Assembly (NCBI GenBank): GCA_015179045.1
Contig: WHUZ01000003.1
Location: 2,206,547 to 2,270,546 of the forward strand
Direction of reading: 5' to 3'
DNA length: 64,000 nt
DNA from: Kalaharituber pfeilii
Lineage: Eukaryota > Ascomycota > Pezizomycetes > Pezizales > Pezizaceae
The notes beneath the pieces were generated by a model that was not told the DNA's origin, ran no database searches, and was given only the letters and a program-made list of their open reading frames with translations. Positions 52,802 through 62,080 of the stretch are shown in pieces. A program made the position numbers and the translations under genes. The stretch's first letter is position 1; each line of letters opens with the position of its first letter.

Positions 52802-53660
52802 TTATCGGAACACATGAAAAAGCATAATACTATCGGTAGGTTTGAAGGTTGTCCATACCCTCTGCCTGTCATTAAGAGGATGAGCCTCTGCGAAAATTGT
52901 AGGCTCTTCGAATCTGATGCCATTTTCTGGAAACGATGGTGCTGGGACAAAATCGTTTGGAATATTCGGAGACATCCACAAAATGCCTGATGATTGTGGA
53001 GAAGCCAGGGGTGCAGCATGGGGGATGGGTGGAGCGTTCTGGCCATCAAAGTGTATATGATCATCTCTTTGGTCTATGATGCGGTTGAATGTCTCCAGTG
53101 CGGGGCTGCTCTGGTTTTCATCAAGCAAGCACTCAGACATGGGATAATTGACCATTTCCGGATAGTTGTTGGAGGGTGCTGGTACCGCCGAGAACAAACC
53201 GTCGAAAACAGATTCATAAATTGTGTCGCCAGTGACAATCATCTCATACCCGGGAAATAGATCATTGACTAACACCGGTAGTTGATTGCAAGCGCAAGTG
53301 TACCTATTTTGCGCATAGGAGTGTTGGCCTCCCAGAATGCCTGGAACGGTGTCTGACAAAGTTTCAGGACCCCCGAGTGTAGTCCGGCTATCTTTGTCAG
53401 TACCTGAAGAATGTAAAACGAGATGTCTCTATAAAATATTTATATAATCACCTGCAAACAATCCCCCGTGGTTCAAACCCTGGTGGAATGCATATCAGAA
53501 ACTGACTCGCCCCCTGGATGCTTGGGCCCAGAGCAATAGCAGTAGGGAATATGAACGTTGGATTTGTGACAGTAAGAGGGAAGAGTGCTGTTGACTCCAG
53601 CTCCAAGTCAGGCTGACATGTTGGCATCATAAAAGCTTCCATTGAGGACAAAAGTTCAGA
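52802..53660 (-). CDS. Orphan family subfamily I, copy I-3
   Basis: The main frame 53410-52802 reads GTDKDSRTTLGGPETL, VFDGLFSAVPAPSNN, DHIHFDGQNAPPIPHA, WMSPNIPNDFVPAPSFPE, GIRFEEPTIFAEAHP and ends FHVFR. The upstream exon (53651-53460) reads MSSMEAFMMPTCQPD, ESTALFPLTVTN and SQFLICIPPGFEPRG. A short intron (donor GTGATT, acceptor TTCTTCAG) is likely. As in the other subfamily I copies, the obvious splice does not keep the upstream frame, so the true start or splice is unresolved. There is no stop inside either exon. Confidence 0.5.
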
Positions 53661-54360
53661 GTAGGTATGTTTTGGTGGTTCCGGAGAAAGCAGGAAAGAA
53701 GACTGTCAAAGCTTGATTACAAGATTGAATCTCGTGGGGAGTTGTTAGGAATACCGTCCCTATATATAATTATGCGGAAAGGATTTAGGGATATGGAGAC
53801 GCCGTCGGGTCTCATTGTTATGATCATATATATCATTTTCGAACCTTTATTTCTCTCTAAAGAACGAAAGAGAGGAAACGCGGAAGTTTTGAGGGTCGGC
53901 CAAGTGTGCTGCTCGGCTTACCTTATTGTCAGGTTTGAGCGCCGTCCTTCACCTAGTCTAAGGCTCAAAAAGGCTTAGCGTCATACCGCATAGGGTAGGA
54001 TTCCCGAGGACTTTAGCCTGTATGGGGACTTGGGCCGTATTGGTACCGATTTCAGAATGGATGGGTATGGTGGTGTTCATCAAGAAGGGACCCCTGTCGA
54101 CCAAAATTATTGACTTCAACGAGAAATTATATTTCATTACCTGACCACATCTGATTAAAATTTAAAACCCGTAGATATGTACTATTTCGTCTGCTCTACA
54201 ACCCTTCGGAGTCCAAATTAAAAAAAAAAATTGTCGTATTGAGAAATATGAGATCAGAAATTTAATACTTTGTATGGGGGGCACCTGACGAGTTACATGC
54301 CAAGACAGCCAAAAATTGCGGAATTAGTACTAGTCGAAAATGAAAAATTACTATATACAG
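53661..54360. other. Unassigned sequence
   Basis: A plus frame 53667-53978 runs antisense to the upstream flank of copy I-3 and has no motif. No gene is supported. Confidence 0.3.
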
Positions 54361-54367
54361 AAATGAT

Positions 54368-54823
54368 CTACCTACTTAACCACTCTGAGGTGCCGCTGCT
54401 GAGCAAAACAATGGTCAACATCCCGGCAGCCGAGATTCGTAAATCTTGCTGAGTATTGTTATGTGGCCATACTGTCTGGTGAGACACCTGAACTCCACTC
54501 TGATATTTGAACTTAACAGGAGAGAAGTCCACATTGATTGTATTCTTCATCAGCTCATTATAAACTTCCACCATCATACTCAAGTTCTAAATATCCTGCT
54601 CATGTTGTTCCTCCTGCTTCTCCTCTGATTCCCACTCAGACTCATCCACTAAAGACTCATCACTTTTGCTATATACAAGCGGTCTGGAAATATCCACCTC
54701 TACTGTAACTAGCTCGAGGGTATTTACTTCCACTGTATGCATAACCGCTCTCCTTTTCACCTTGCTTGCAGCAGCTTGAGAAGCACGCAAGCAAGCTCTT
54801 CTTTTCCTGCTCAGACAACCCAT
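54368..54823 (-). pseudogene. DNA transposase N-terminal part
   Basis: Two minus frames in succession: MGCLSRKRRACLRASQAA with a basic and then acidic stretch (ESLVDESEWESEEKQEEQ), followed by DFSPVKFKYQSGVQVSHQTVW, TQQDLRISAAGM. This combination of acidic region and helix-turn-helix is the usual N-terminus of the fungal DDE transposases whose C-terminus is seen at 59007-59495. The catalytic part is missing here. The frame breaks near 54585. Confidence 0.5.
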
Positions 54824-55169
54824 TTTGATTTTCAGTACTGCAGCTCCAATACTATCCTATCACTACATTAATGTTTATATTTTTTAGAGCTAGAGAATGC
54901 TATAGGTTAGGATATACTTACTCTCAGGTACCTAACTCAAGTTATCCGCTGTCAAAAAGCAGTTTTGCTGTAGAGATACTCCGTATGCGGCGGCGCTGAA
55001 TTGTTAAGAGAAATTGCAAAAGGGGGGTCAGAACGCTGGGGGCCAGGTAATTTGGTGAATTAGTCAGCGAGCAAGCCAGTGTTACACCTGGTCCCTTCTT
55101 GATGAACACCACCATAGTTGTCTCGGACAGCTGTCGTCACCACCCAGAATTTCACAAGCCATAAGGCTA

Positions 55170-55248
55170 CTAGCCCGTAAAATATGGATTCGGACAGGGG
55201 TACTAATGCACATTATGCGCTATGTCCAAATACATATTTTACTAGCTA
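55170..55248. mobile_element. 80-bp palindromic MITE, copy 3
   Basis: GTAAAATATGGATTCGGACA and TGTCCAAATACATATTTTAC surround GGGGTACTAATGCACATTAT. It is a close relative of 19176-19253. Confidence 0.7.
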
Positions 55249-55295
55249 TGCATACACCTATCACTCACACAACTAAAAGTTTTTAGCTCTCCTGA

Positions 55296-55628
55296 ATGGC
55301 GATGAAGACATTGCCAGGGAGTGCGACTGCTCGAGTCAATAAACACGCCTTCGTCATTACGCTTAATCTAAAAGTCCCAATGGACTCAAGCAAATTAATA
55401 AAAGAGCATGTTCGAACTCATCATCTGTATGAGTGCAGATATTTTGGTGCAGACATGTATTTCGTTGTTGATTCAAGGGGTTTGCCATATTTAATTTTTG
55501 GTGTTGAGGTTAGATATGCAAATTACAAGATATGCAGTTTTAATTTTATGTCGCCTAACCTCTTTTGTTCATCTGTGAAAAGTTTCTGTGAATCTGGAAT
55601 CTTGGCAGCGGGTTTGTCCCAGATCTGA
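55296..55628 (+). CDS. Hypothetical protein, 110 aa, weak support
   Basis: ATG frame MAMKTLPGSATARVNKHAF with a middle containing YECRYFGADMYFVVDSRGLP and IFGVEVRYANYKICSF. I recognise no family. It neighbours the MITE and may be a transposon relic. No intron or paralogue was identified. Confidence 0.25.
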   Translation: MAMKTLPGSATARVNKHAFVITLNLKVPMDSSKLIKEHVRTHHLYECRYFGADMYFVVDSRGLPYLIFGVEVRYANYKICSFNFMSPNLFCSSVKSFCESGILAAGLSQI

Positions 55629-55629
55629 G

Positions 55630-56190
55630 GATCTGGACAGGGGGTTGAGAATTTTTCAGTTATCTAAGAGGAATGTTCACGTTGGGGCGATCTTTCACTG
55701 ATAAGCGTGCGAATCTGTGAATCTGTGAATCTGCGCCCATGGGAAGTCATCCAATGATAAATTAGCAGTGGTTATTATGATACCTGGATGGAGTTGCCAC
55801 TGGGTAATGCCCCTCTCCAGCGCTAACCAAACTTGTGAGCTAAAGAATTACGATGGCGTGCATGATCTCTCCGTCTCACCCGATTGAAGAAATGCAATCA
55901 ATACTTGTCTGCCTGGGGAACGTACACGCAACAAAGATTTTCCGGGGGGGGGGGTGGGTTGCGGTTTCATTTGACCTAATTTTTAATCCCAAAATATCCT
56001 ACCGTCCTTCTCAAGGTGAAGCACTCAGGTGAAGCACTCAAGATTGTCCAAGGGATTAACCCCTCGTTTTTGCGCCAAGAGCCAGTTGGGTGCTGGCAGG
56101 AAACATGGCAAACCCTTCCCCGCTGCCTTCTGGATTGCGCTACCACAAGTAACAGATATCGATCTCCGAGCACCACGGGAGGGTGGTAGA
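55630..56190. other. No recognised gene
   Basis: GAATCTGTGAATCTG repeats occur near 55710-55733, AGGTGAAGCACTCA is duplicated in tandem at 56016-56041, and a G run lies at 55944-55953. No gene is supported. Confidence 0.35.
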
Positions 56191-56195
56191 GGCCT

Positions 56196-56264
56196 TTTTT
56201 TTGTTTTTTGTTTCTTCATTATATCACGTCACCCCACTTGCAGCTGTTCGCCATGGCAGGGCTA
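56196..56264 (-). mobile_element. Minimal retroposon, tail A
   Basis: T-rich end, TATATCACGTCACCCCACTTG, CAGCTGTTCGCCATGGCAGG. TAGAGG is duplicated at both borders (about 56188 and 56267). The outer stem has GTGGGG for GCGGGG, a wobble-preserving change. Confidence 0.65.
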
Positions 56265-56580
56265 TAGAGGACAGTAATGAGAGCATCAGAGGAGTGCAAG
56301 AGACACAGGAAGCAAGTCCAAGTTGGCGGGAAGATGTGGTCGCGCTTTAACGAAACTAGATTCTCATCCATAAACGTGCCAATACATATACTGTAGATAT
56401 ATTGATAGAGACAAGTCAAACGCGAGGCCTCTGCATAATCACAACAAATCGGCAAAAAAGTCAATGAAAGTGCAAACAGATAATTGCGGAGAAAGTTCAA
56501 TAGGCTCAAAACTTCAACAGAAGGTTTGATATTGAAACGCTTGTAGCAGAATTGCTGTTACGTTGGCACCTGGGGTCACC

Positions 56581-56620
56581 TGCCCTGCCATGGCGAACAG
56601 CTGCAAGCGGGGTAACGTGA

Positions 56621-56664
<44 letters not shown>
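56581..56664 (+). mobile_element. Minimal retroposon, tail A, long poly(A)
   Basis: GCCCTGCCATGGCGAACAGC, TGCAAGCGGGGTAACGTGAC, then about 43 A. The 14-bp duplication ACCTGGGG(T/C)CACCT has one mismatch (56568-56581 and 56665-56678). Confidence 0.88.
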
Positions 56665-56669
<5 letters not shown>

Positions 56670-56842
56670 GGGCCACCTTGGCTGCACAGATTAAGCCGTA
56701 ACTTCGCCTTCACCTAGCGTCCCTACTAGTATAATGTTCCATTTCCCATTTTTCCAGATAAAGTTTTGAAATACTGTAGTGAGTGCTATGGCGGGAGCGC
56801 TTCAAGGCGACAAGAGACATGAATAAAGGAGAATGAAGAAAA

Positions 56843-56908
56843 TTCCCTGCCATAGGCTGGTAGCCTGTAAGCGGGGTTACGTGAATAAAAAAAAATAAAA
56901 TAAAAAAA
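56843..56908 (+). mobile_element. Minimal retroposon, tail C
   Basis: TTCCCTGCCATAGGCTGGTAG, CCTGTAAGCGGGGTTACGTGA and an A-rich tail. The 14-bp duplication GAGAATGAAGAAAA is at 56829-56842 and 56909-56922. It is almost identical to the 3' terminus of LINE-D. Confidence 0.9.
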
Positions 56909-57099
56909 GAGAATGAAGAAAAGCCACACAACGTAAATGACCTAGCCACCTGCCGACCATAGCAATCCTTATAGCACAACTCCACTTTCCATGACGAATG
57001 GTTGTAAGCCAGTAATCATAAAAAAAAAAGGTAAATATATATCGAAACGAATAAATAAATAAATAAATAAAGGGTATGATAACCAATGATGAAAGGAGA

Positions 57100-57168
57100 T
57101 TTTTTTTTTTTTTTTTTTATATCAATACTCGCAGGCCGCCCGATGGGCTATTGCGAGGGTCTTTATTA
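57100..57168 (-). mobile_element. Minimal retroposon, tail B, 69 bp
   Basis: About 18 T, ATATCAATACTCGCAGGCCG, CCCGATGGGCTATTGCGAGG, GTCTTTATTA. The 12-bp duplication GATGAAAGGAGA is at 57088-57099 and 57169-57180. It lies in the C-terminal end of copy I-4 and contributes its last codons and stop. Confidence 0.9.
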
Positions 57169-58117
57169 GATGAAAGGAGAGGGGTAGAGGCAGACTGGAG
57201 CCACGTCCGCTCATGTACGTCTGGATGGGGTTGCAATGGAGGATCCATAAGAACAAAGATGAGTCTGCTCCAAGGGTCGCAGTCAGCCTGGTTCAGCATG
57301 CACGCATGAAAACTCATAATACTGTCAGTTTGGTGTTGATGAGTGCTTACACGCTGACTGTCAGCAAGAGAAGAAGCTGCAAACATTGCTGGTTCTTCAA
57401 ATCTGATACCATCTTCTGGAAATGATGGGGCAGGCACAAAGTCATGTGGAATATTGGGAGACATCCAGAAAATTCCTTCAGCTTGTTGAGAAGCTGCAGC
57501 TGCAGCATTGAGCGTGGGCTGAGTGTTCTGGCCGTCAAAGTGGGTACCAGCATCTCTTTGGCCCATGAAGAGGCTGGACCACTCTGGCTCAGTGCTGTTC
57601 CGGTTTTCATCAAGGAAGCACTCAGCAATGGGATGATTGAGGACTTCTGGATAATTGCTGCTGGGTTCCGGCGCTGCCGAAAACAGATTGTCAAAAACGG
57701 GGTTGGAAATTGTGTCGCCAGGAAAAATCATATCATATTGATGGGCTAGAGTTGGCGGTTGATTGTGAGTATACACAATAGGTTCATAAGATAGTCCTTC
57801 TGCCATGTCCTGTTGACTTAGCAGGTTGTCCGACAAGTTTTCACGACCCCCCATGCTTCGGCTATTCATATTCATTATAATATCAGTATCTGACAACTGG
57901 AAAATGGGTTTTGCATTCTATAAAAGATATGTAATAACCTGTAAAGAATCCCCCGCGGCTCAATGCCTGGTGGAAACACTATCAGAAACTGACTGGTCCC
58001 TTGCAGGCTTGGGCCTAGAGGAATTGCTGTAGGGGTCATTGTTAGGTTGGTGACAGTGAGGGGTAAGAACCCAACGGGCAGCTGTTCTGGTGCCAGGTGG
58101 TTTTCCATTGAGGGCAA
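57117..58117 (-). CDS. Orphan family subfamily I, copy I-4, longest copy
   Basis: The main exon (57889-57117) reads DTDIIMNMNSRSMGG, YDMIFPGDTISNPVFDN, LFSAAPEPSSNYPEV, AGTHFDGQNTQPTLNAAAAA, WMSPNIPHDFVPAPSFPE, GIRFEEPAMFAASS and TDSIMSFHACMLNQADCD. The 3' end runs into a tail B retroposon, which supplies the final codons KDPRNSPSGGLRVLI. The upstream exon (58117-57939) reads MPSMENHLAPEQLPVG, LPLTVTN and PPGIEPRG. A 49-bp intron GTTATT...TTGTCAG fits the borders, but the reading phases disagree. Function is unknown. The protein is acidic and Asn/Pro/Ser-rich without membrane segments or signal peptide. Confidence 0.5.
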
Positions 58118-58284
58118 CAGTTCTCAGTAGAGGTGTTTCGTTAGTTCCAGGGCAATAGGCAGGGACGACCGTGAAGGATGAGGGAGGCAGAGTAGGGAAC
58201 ACGAGCCCCCTATATATGCTGAAATGGATTATGTATATGGAGAAGCTGTCCAGTCCCATCGTTAGAATCATTTATATAGAAGAA

Positions 58285-58469
58285 TAACTGGTAAGGCATT
58301 GGATGGATTTTGTTTTCGCATGTAGTTGCGTTGGATCCTTGAGGCGCGAGGTTAACTGCGCTCGGACTTGGCGCAGGAGTGGTTGATGGCGGATCAGTCC
58401 AGGGGAGCGAGTGGTTGATGGCGACAGGGATCAACCACTTCAATCCAGGCGAGCGAATGGTTGATGCGC
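58285..58469. repeat. Perfect inverted repeat, left arm (185 bp)
   Basis: The arm begins TAACTGGTAAGG and ends GTTGATGCGC. It is the exact complement of 58533-58679 followed by 59912-59949. Its first part is the native upstream sequence of the subfamily I gene, as shown by the similar single-copy sequence at 37427-37460. Confidence 0.95.
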
Positions 58470-58532
58470 TCGCTCGCCTGGACTGATCCATCCGCCATCG
58501 GATTTGGTGCACACGGCCTCGGATTTGGCGCC

Positions 58533-58679
58533 GCGCATCAACCATTCGCTCGCCTGGATTGAAGTGGTTGATCCCTGTCGCCATCAACCACTCGCTCCCC
58601 TGGACTGATCCGCCATCAACCACTCCTGCGCCAAGTCCGAGCGCAGTTAACCTCGCGCCTCAAGGATCCAACGCAACTA
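58533..58679. repeat. Perfect inverted repeat, right arm, main part
   Basis: 147 bp without mismatch to 58323-58469 on the opposite strand. The spacer 58470-58532 is 63 bp. The remaining 38 bp of the arm lies beyond the mariner-like insertion, at 59912-59949. Confidence 0.95.
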
Positions 58680-59006
58680 TGGTTGGGGACATCTGTAACC
58701 GGAGTGAATTTCGCATCAACTTCAACACTCAAATCACAACCAAAATTAATAGATAAAATTAGTTTTGCGTCAAAAAATGATAAATTAGTGAATGAAAATT
58801 AATATTTTGAAGCGATATCTATTTATTTAATTTTTTGTCATCGTGATTTGAAAATCAAAGATAAGAAGTTTTATATGGGAATGGGTAAAAATGTCCACCT
58901 TTAGTAACTGCTAAATATAGTATAGTACATACTAAGCTAACCAAAAAAAGGAAAATAGCTAACCAAAAATAGAATAGAATATATGCATTTCCTATGCATA
59001 CCCCTT

Positions 59007-59495
59007 TTACCACTTCGTTTTATCTGGTACCTGTCTATGACCTTTATATATATGTGAATGAAACTCTTTAGTACCATAGGTTAACCCTTCATTATATGCA
59101 TCAATAGTACGCAAACAATGATAATAAAAACGATTAATGGATGCGGAAGAAACAGAATGTAATGCTAAAGGAAGAGTATCTCGTAAACCATCAAATGAAT
59201 AAGAACAGTTTTCTCGTAAATAATACTTGACAGAACACGAATAACGCTCAATAAAGTTAAGTTCACAATGAAATTTAGGATAGAAAATTACCTGTTGACC
59301 AGCAGCTTCTAATTCTTCTTCTAACCGGCCTCTTTGCTGCATAAAGTCAGGCTGCTGAGAAAGTAAAGTTCGTGCACAACAACCTCCAATGAGATTTGGT
59401 GTACAGCCATTGCGGTCATGAGAAGTTGGACATTTCAGAAGAAAAGCAAACCCATCTGATCGATGGCTTTTCCAAAGCCCTCGTTCTTTTAGCAC
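59007..59495 (-). pseudogene. DDE transposase C-terminal half
   Basis: The frame contains KERGLWKSHRSDGFAFLLKC, GGCCARTLLSQQPDF, QQVIFYPKFHCELNFIERYS, YLRENCSYSFDGLRDTLP and TIDAYNEGLTYGTKEF. This pattern is well known from fungal TA-inserting transposases. The Glu in LNFIE is the likely third catalytic residue. The first catalytic Asp region is absent, replaced by the tandem repeat at 59541-59686, so the element is non-autonomous. Confidence 0.72.
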
Positions 59496-59540
59496 TTGAC
59501 GAATACCTTTTGGCTTCAGGGGGGGTGAACAGGTTGCAGG

Positions 59541-59686
59541 ACCGATTTAAGCGACCGATTGAGCGACGGATTGAGCGACGAATTGAGCGACTGATGGAGC
59601 GACCGATTGAGCGATCGATTGAGCCATGGATTGAGCGACTGATTGAGCGACCGATATGTACGACCGATATTTGCGACCGATGCAAC
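59541..59686. repeat. 12-bp tandem repeat (GATTGAGCGACC)
   Basis: About twelve units of GATTGAGCGACC with point changes. It lies inside the mariner-like element, adjacent to the transposase remnant. In all frames it encodes Ile/Gly/Arg/Ser repeats, so no particular frame is favoured. Confidence 0.9.
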
Positions 59687-59911
59687 AGGTATATGCAAGT
59701 ATATGAGGAGCAGTATGCAGTTGAGGTCTAACTGGTATAGCGGGAGCAGCAGTGGGAGTAGCAGGGCAGTGGGGTGAGCAAGTGGAAGAAAACCAAATCG
59801 ATGCGACAGTTTGAAAGGGGGTAGAACAGTGCATGTAATTACTACATAACTAATGCTTAGTCATCAAGCCAAATGTCCGCCCCACTCCGCGTACAGATGT
59901 CCCCAACCATA

Positions 59912-59949
59912 CATGCGAAAACAAAATCCATCCAATGCCTTACCAGTTA
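59912..59949. repeat. Inverted repeat, right arm, distal part
   Basis: 38 bp complementary to 58285-58322, displaced by the mariner-like insertion. Immediately beyond (59956-59985) the words ACTCCTGCGCCAAGTC recur a third time. Confidence 0.95.
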
Positions 59950-60145
59950 GGCACTGACTCCTGCGCCAAGTCTGAGAGCAGCTGGGCAGCGAGACCGGAC
60001 CCATGACGACTGCGCACAGCAACAGCTGTGCTGTTGCCACGCTGTTACGATCTAGTTCCGTTCGGCTCTTTCACAACGCAATCAGAGTAATTTTCAGCGA
60101 AAGATGCCTCAACCCCTCCAGTTCCCCACTTCAACCTCATTGCCC

Positions 60146-60207
60146 TGCCCTGCCATGGCGAACAGCTACAAGCGGGGTCACGTGAAATAAAAAAAAAAAA
60201 AAAATTT
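60146..60207 (+). mobile_element. Minimal retroposon, tail A
   Basis: TGCCCTGCCATGGCGAACAGC, TACAAGCGGGGTCACGTGAA, then poly(A). The duplication ATTGCCC lies at 60139-60145 and 60208-60214. Confidence 0.75.
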
Positions 60208-60334
60208 ATTGCCCAATGCTGCGCTGCAGCGATCCCCGATTCCAACCAGGCCTGGGTCCGCCTTTCTACAACGCCTCCCACACCTCTTACCTCCTCTTCC
60301 AACTTGAGGTCGCATGAGATGACGTTGCATAATG

Positions 60335-60386
60335 TTTTTTTTTTTTTCACGTAACCCCGCTTGCAGCTGTTCGCCATGGCAGGGCC
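60335..60386 (-). mobile_element. Minimal retroposon, tail A
   Basis: 13 T, CACGTAACCCCGCTTGCAGC, TGTTCGCCATGGCAGGGC. The core equals the A consensus. No target duplication is visible, so the border at 60386 is approximate. Confidence 0.65.
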
Positions 60387-60389
60387 ACT

Positions 60390-60775
60390 GGACCTAGGTC
60401 CTCAATGCTCGGAGGCAAGCATAAGACTGCATGATAAACATAGCCAATAGAGCCTTTCTCTCACCATACTAGATTTTCAAATACCCATCAATCTGCTGTG
60501 TGACTCCCATAAATAAGGGATAGGTTTCGTGCCCATATTGTAACGGGAAAGAATTTTCCCCAGTTTACGCCATATTTTATTCGCTGCTTGCTGGTCTTTG
60601 AATTGGGTCGGTGGGTCATCGCTAATTACTGCTATTCAACTACAGCAAAATTCTTTCAACCGCGACAAAAAAAGACACTCACATGCACACGTGTATCATC
60701 ACCACCTCACATCCCAAAAGTCTGGATCTTCATCATTACCACTAGCAATCACCGTCATTACCACGAAAACAAAGT
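60390..60775. other. No recognised gene
   Basis: A frame at 60588-60833 runs into the element starting at 60778 and shows no motif. Confidence 0.3.
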
Positions 60776-60777
60776 TA

Positions 60778-61334
60778 TAGTCAAACCTGTCAAATTGGAT
60801 AACATCGGGACCGGAGGGTTCTACCCAATATGACAGGTTATCCGCTTAGACAGTTTTGAGTGGAGAGGTCAGTTTTTGTGCTATACAGTATACATGCAAT
60901 CAGCGCTATAGCGGGTACGTACATGAATAATAAACTATACAGGTGCAAATAAGAGGTAATTGCCTGTTTCAAAAGGCGCTTGAAGCTTTGGATGCTGTTG
61001 AGGATAACAGAATAGTTGGTACCGCTCAGCCTCAGTGTGATCTTAGTATTTGCGCTTCTTTGGCACAGTGTCTACCATGCTATGTACCAACAACAATTCA
61101 AGGCACGAGATCTGTGCTTGCCAGTAACAATGCCACAATAGTGGTTTAATAGCCGGCTAAAGTTCATGACCCTTGCTAGTATTCGCGCTTTCCAATATGA
61201 CAGGTCCAATTACTACGTAAATTCGGGAAACGGGCCAGCAAAAATGCTATCCATCCAATAACGAGAATATCCAATAATCTACACCGGCCCAAGCTCGGGC
61301 TGGGGAGGTTCATCCAATATGACAGGTTTGACTG
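60778..61334. mobile_element. pogo-like non-autonomous element, 557 bp
   Basis: Ends TAGTCAAACCTGTCA (left) and TGACAGGTTTGACTG (right) are inverted, with TA at 60776-60777 and 61335-61336. CCAATATGACAGGT occurs three times inside (60826, 61193, 61313), resembling repeated transposase-binding sites. An interior frame reads FQKALEALDAVEDNR, a possible transposase tail relic. Confidence 0.75.
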
Positions 61335-61339
61335 TATGC

Positions 61340-62080
61340 ACAATACCATCATGCTAGTACCTCAGACATAGATTTCTGTCCAAACACACAATTCTATGTC
61401 GCAACTTCAAAACAACCATGATCACCAAATCAATACCCGTTTTTGTGCTATAACAGTATTTCAACTAATCTATTGAACACTCAAACTGAGGCACAAAGTC
61501 TGCCTCATACATGAAATGGTTCATTTGTATGGTAGGTTTCTGGTAATAATTATTACTGGGCGAAGCAGAAATTGGGTAACTATTCTAATTATTTGTGTAT
61601 TTAGATTCCATTTTCATAGCGCCTGCAGCTGGCCAACGAGATACGCGGTGTAGCTGAGGCAACATGGGCAATTCAAGAACACGACCGTAAGTCGCACTTG
61701 CTGGCATAAGAAAGTTGACGCCGCAAAAGTACATCAGCTAGTTAGTGAACGTGTTCCTGTCTTGGCCAAGTAAGTTCTCAGCAGACACTTCAAACGAAGA
61801 TCTAAGTGCTTAAGTCTGCTTACAGTGCAGCGAAGGTGCTTAAGGTGCAAACGATGTGACAAGCCTATGGCAGGGAGAGTATCGTACTCACTTGGGTGGT
61901 GCCCTGAGTTGGTTCAAGTGAAACGACTGCCCTAACCTGCAACCTTCGTACAGTTGTAGGGCCTGTGGACAGCGCGAGTGGGGCAATCCCACAGTATGAA
62001 AATCGCGCAGGGGGGCCAGAAATGGTCACAAGGCCGTGCTAGCCTTACAGAGCCTAAAAAAAGCACAGTAAATACCAGTT
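61340..62080. other. No recognised gene
   Basis: Mixed sequence up to the LINE. The LINE 5' boundary is not defined by a duplication because its 3' end is outside the window. Confidence 0.35.

Larger units (their letters stand above)
58680..59909 (-). mobile_element. mariner-like (TA) DNA transposon, 1230 bp
   Basis: Ends TGGTTGGGGACATCTGT / ACAGATGTCCCCAACCA are flanked by TA at 58678-58679 and 59910-59911. The site before insertion is visible in the left arm of the inverted repeat (58323-58324). It contains a C-terminal transposase fragment and a tandem repeat in place of the N-terminal coding half. The AT-rich part 58720-58980 is non-coding. Confidence 0.9.

Noticed and set aside
59541..59686. 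Possible CRISPR-like array
   Set aside because: Units are contiguous 12-bp repeats without spacers and the genome is eukaryotic.
1895..60386. Homopolymer-encoded peptides (runs of Phe or Lys) as genes
   Set aside because: They are translations of the poly(A)/poly(T) ends of retroposons.
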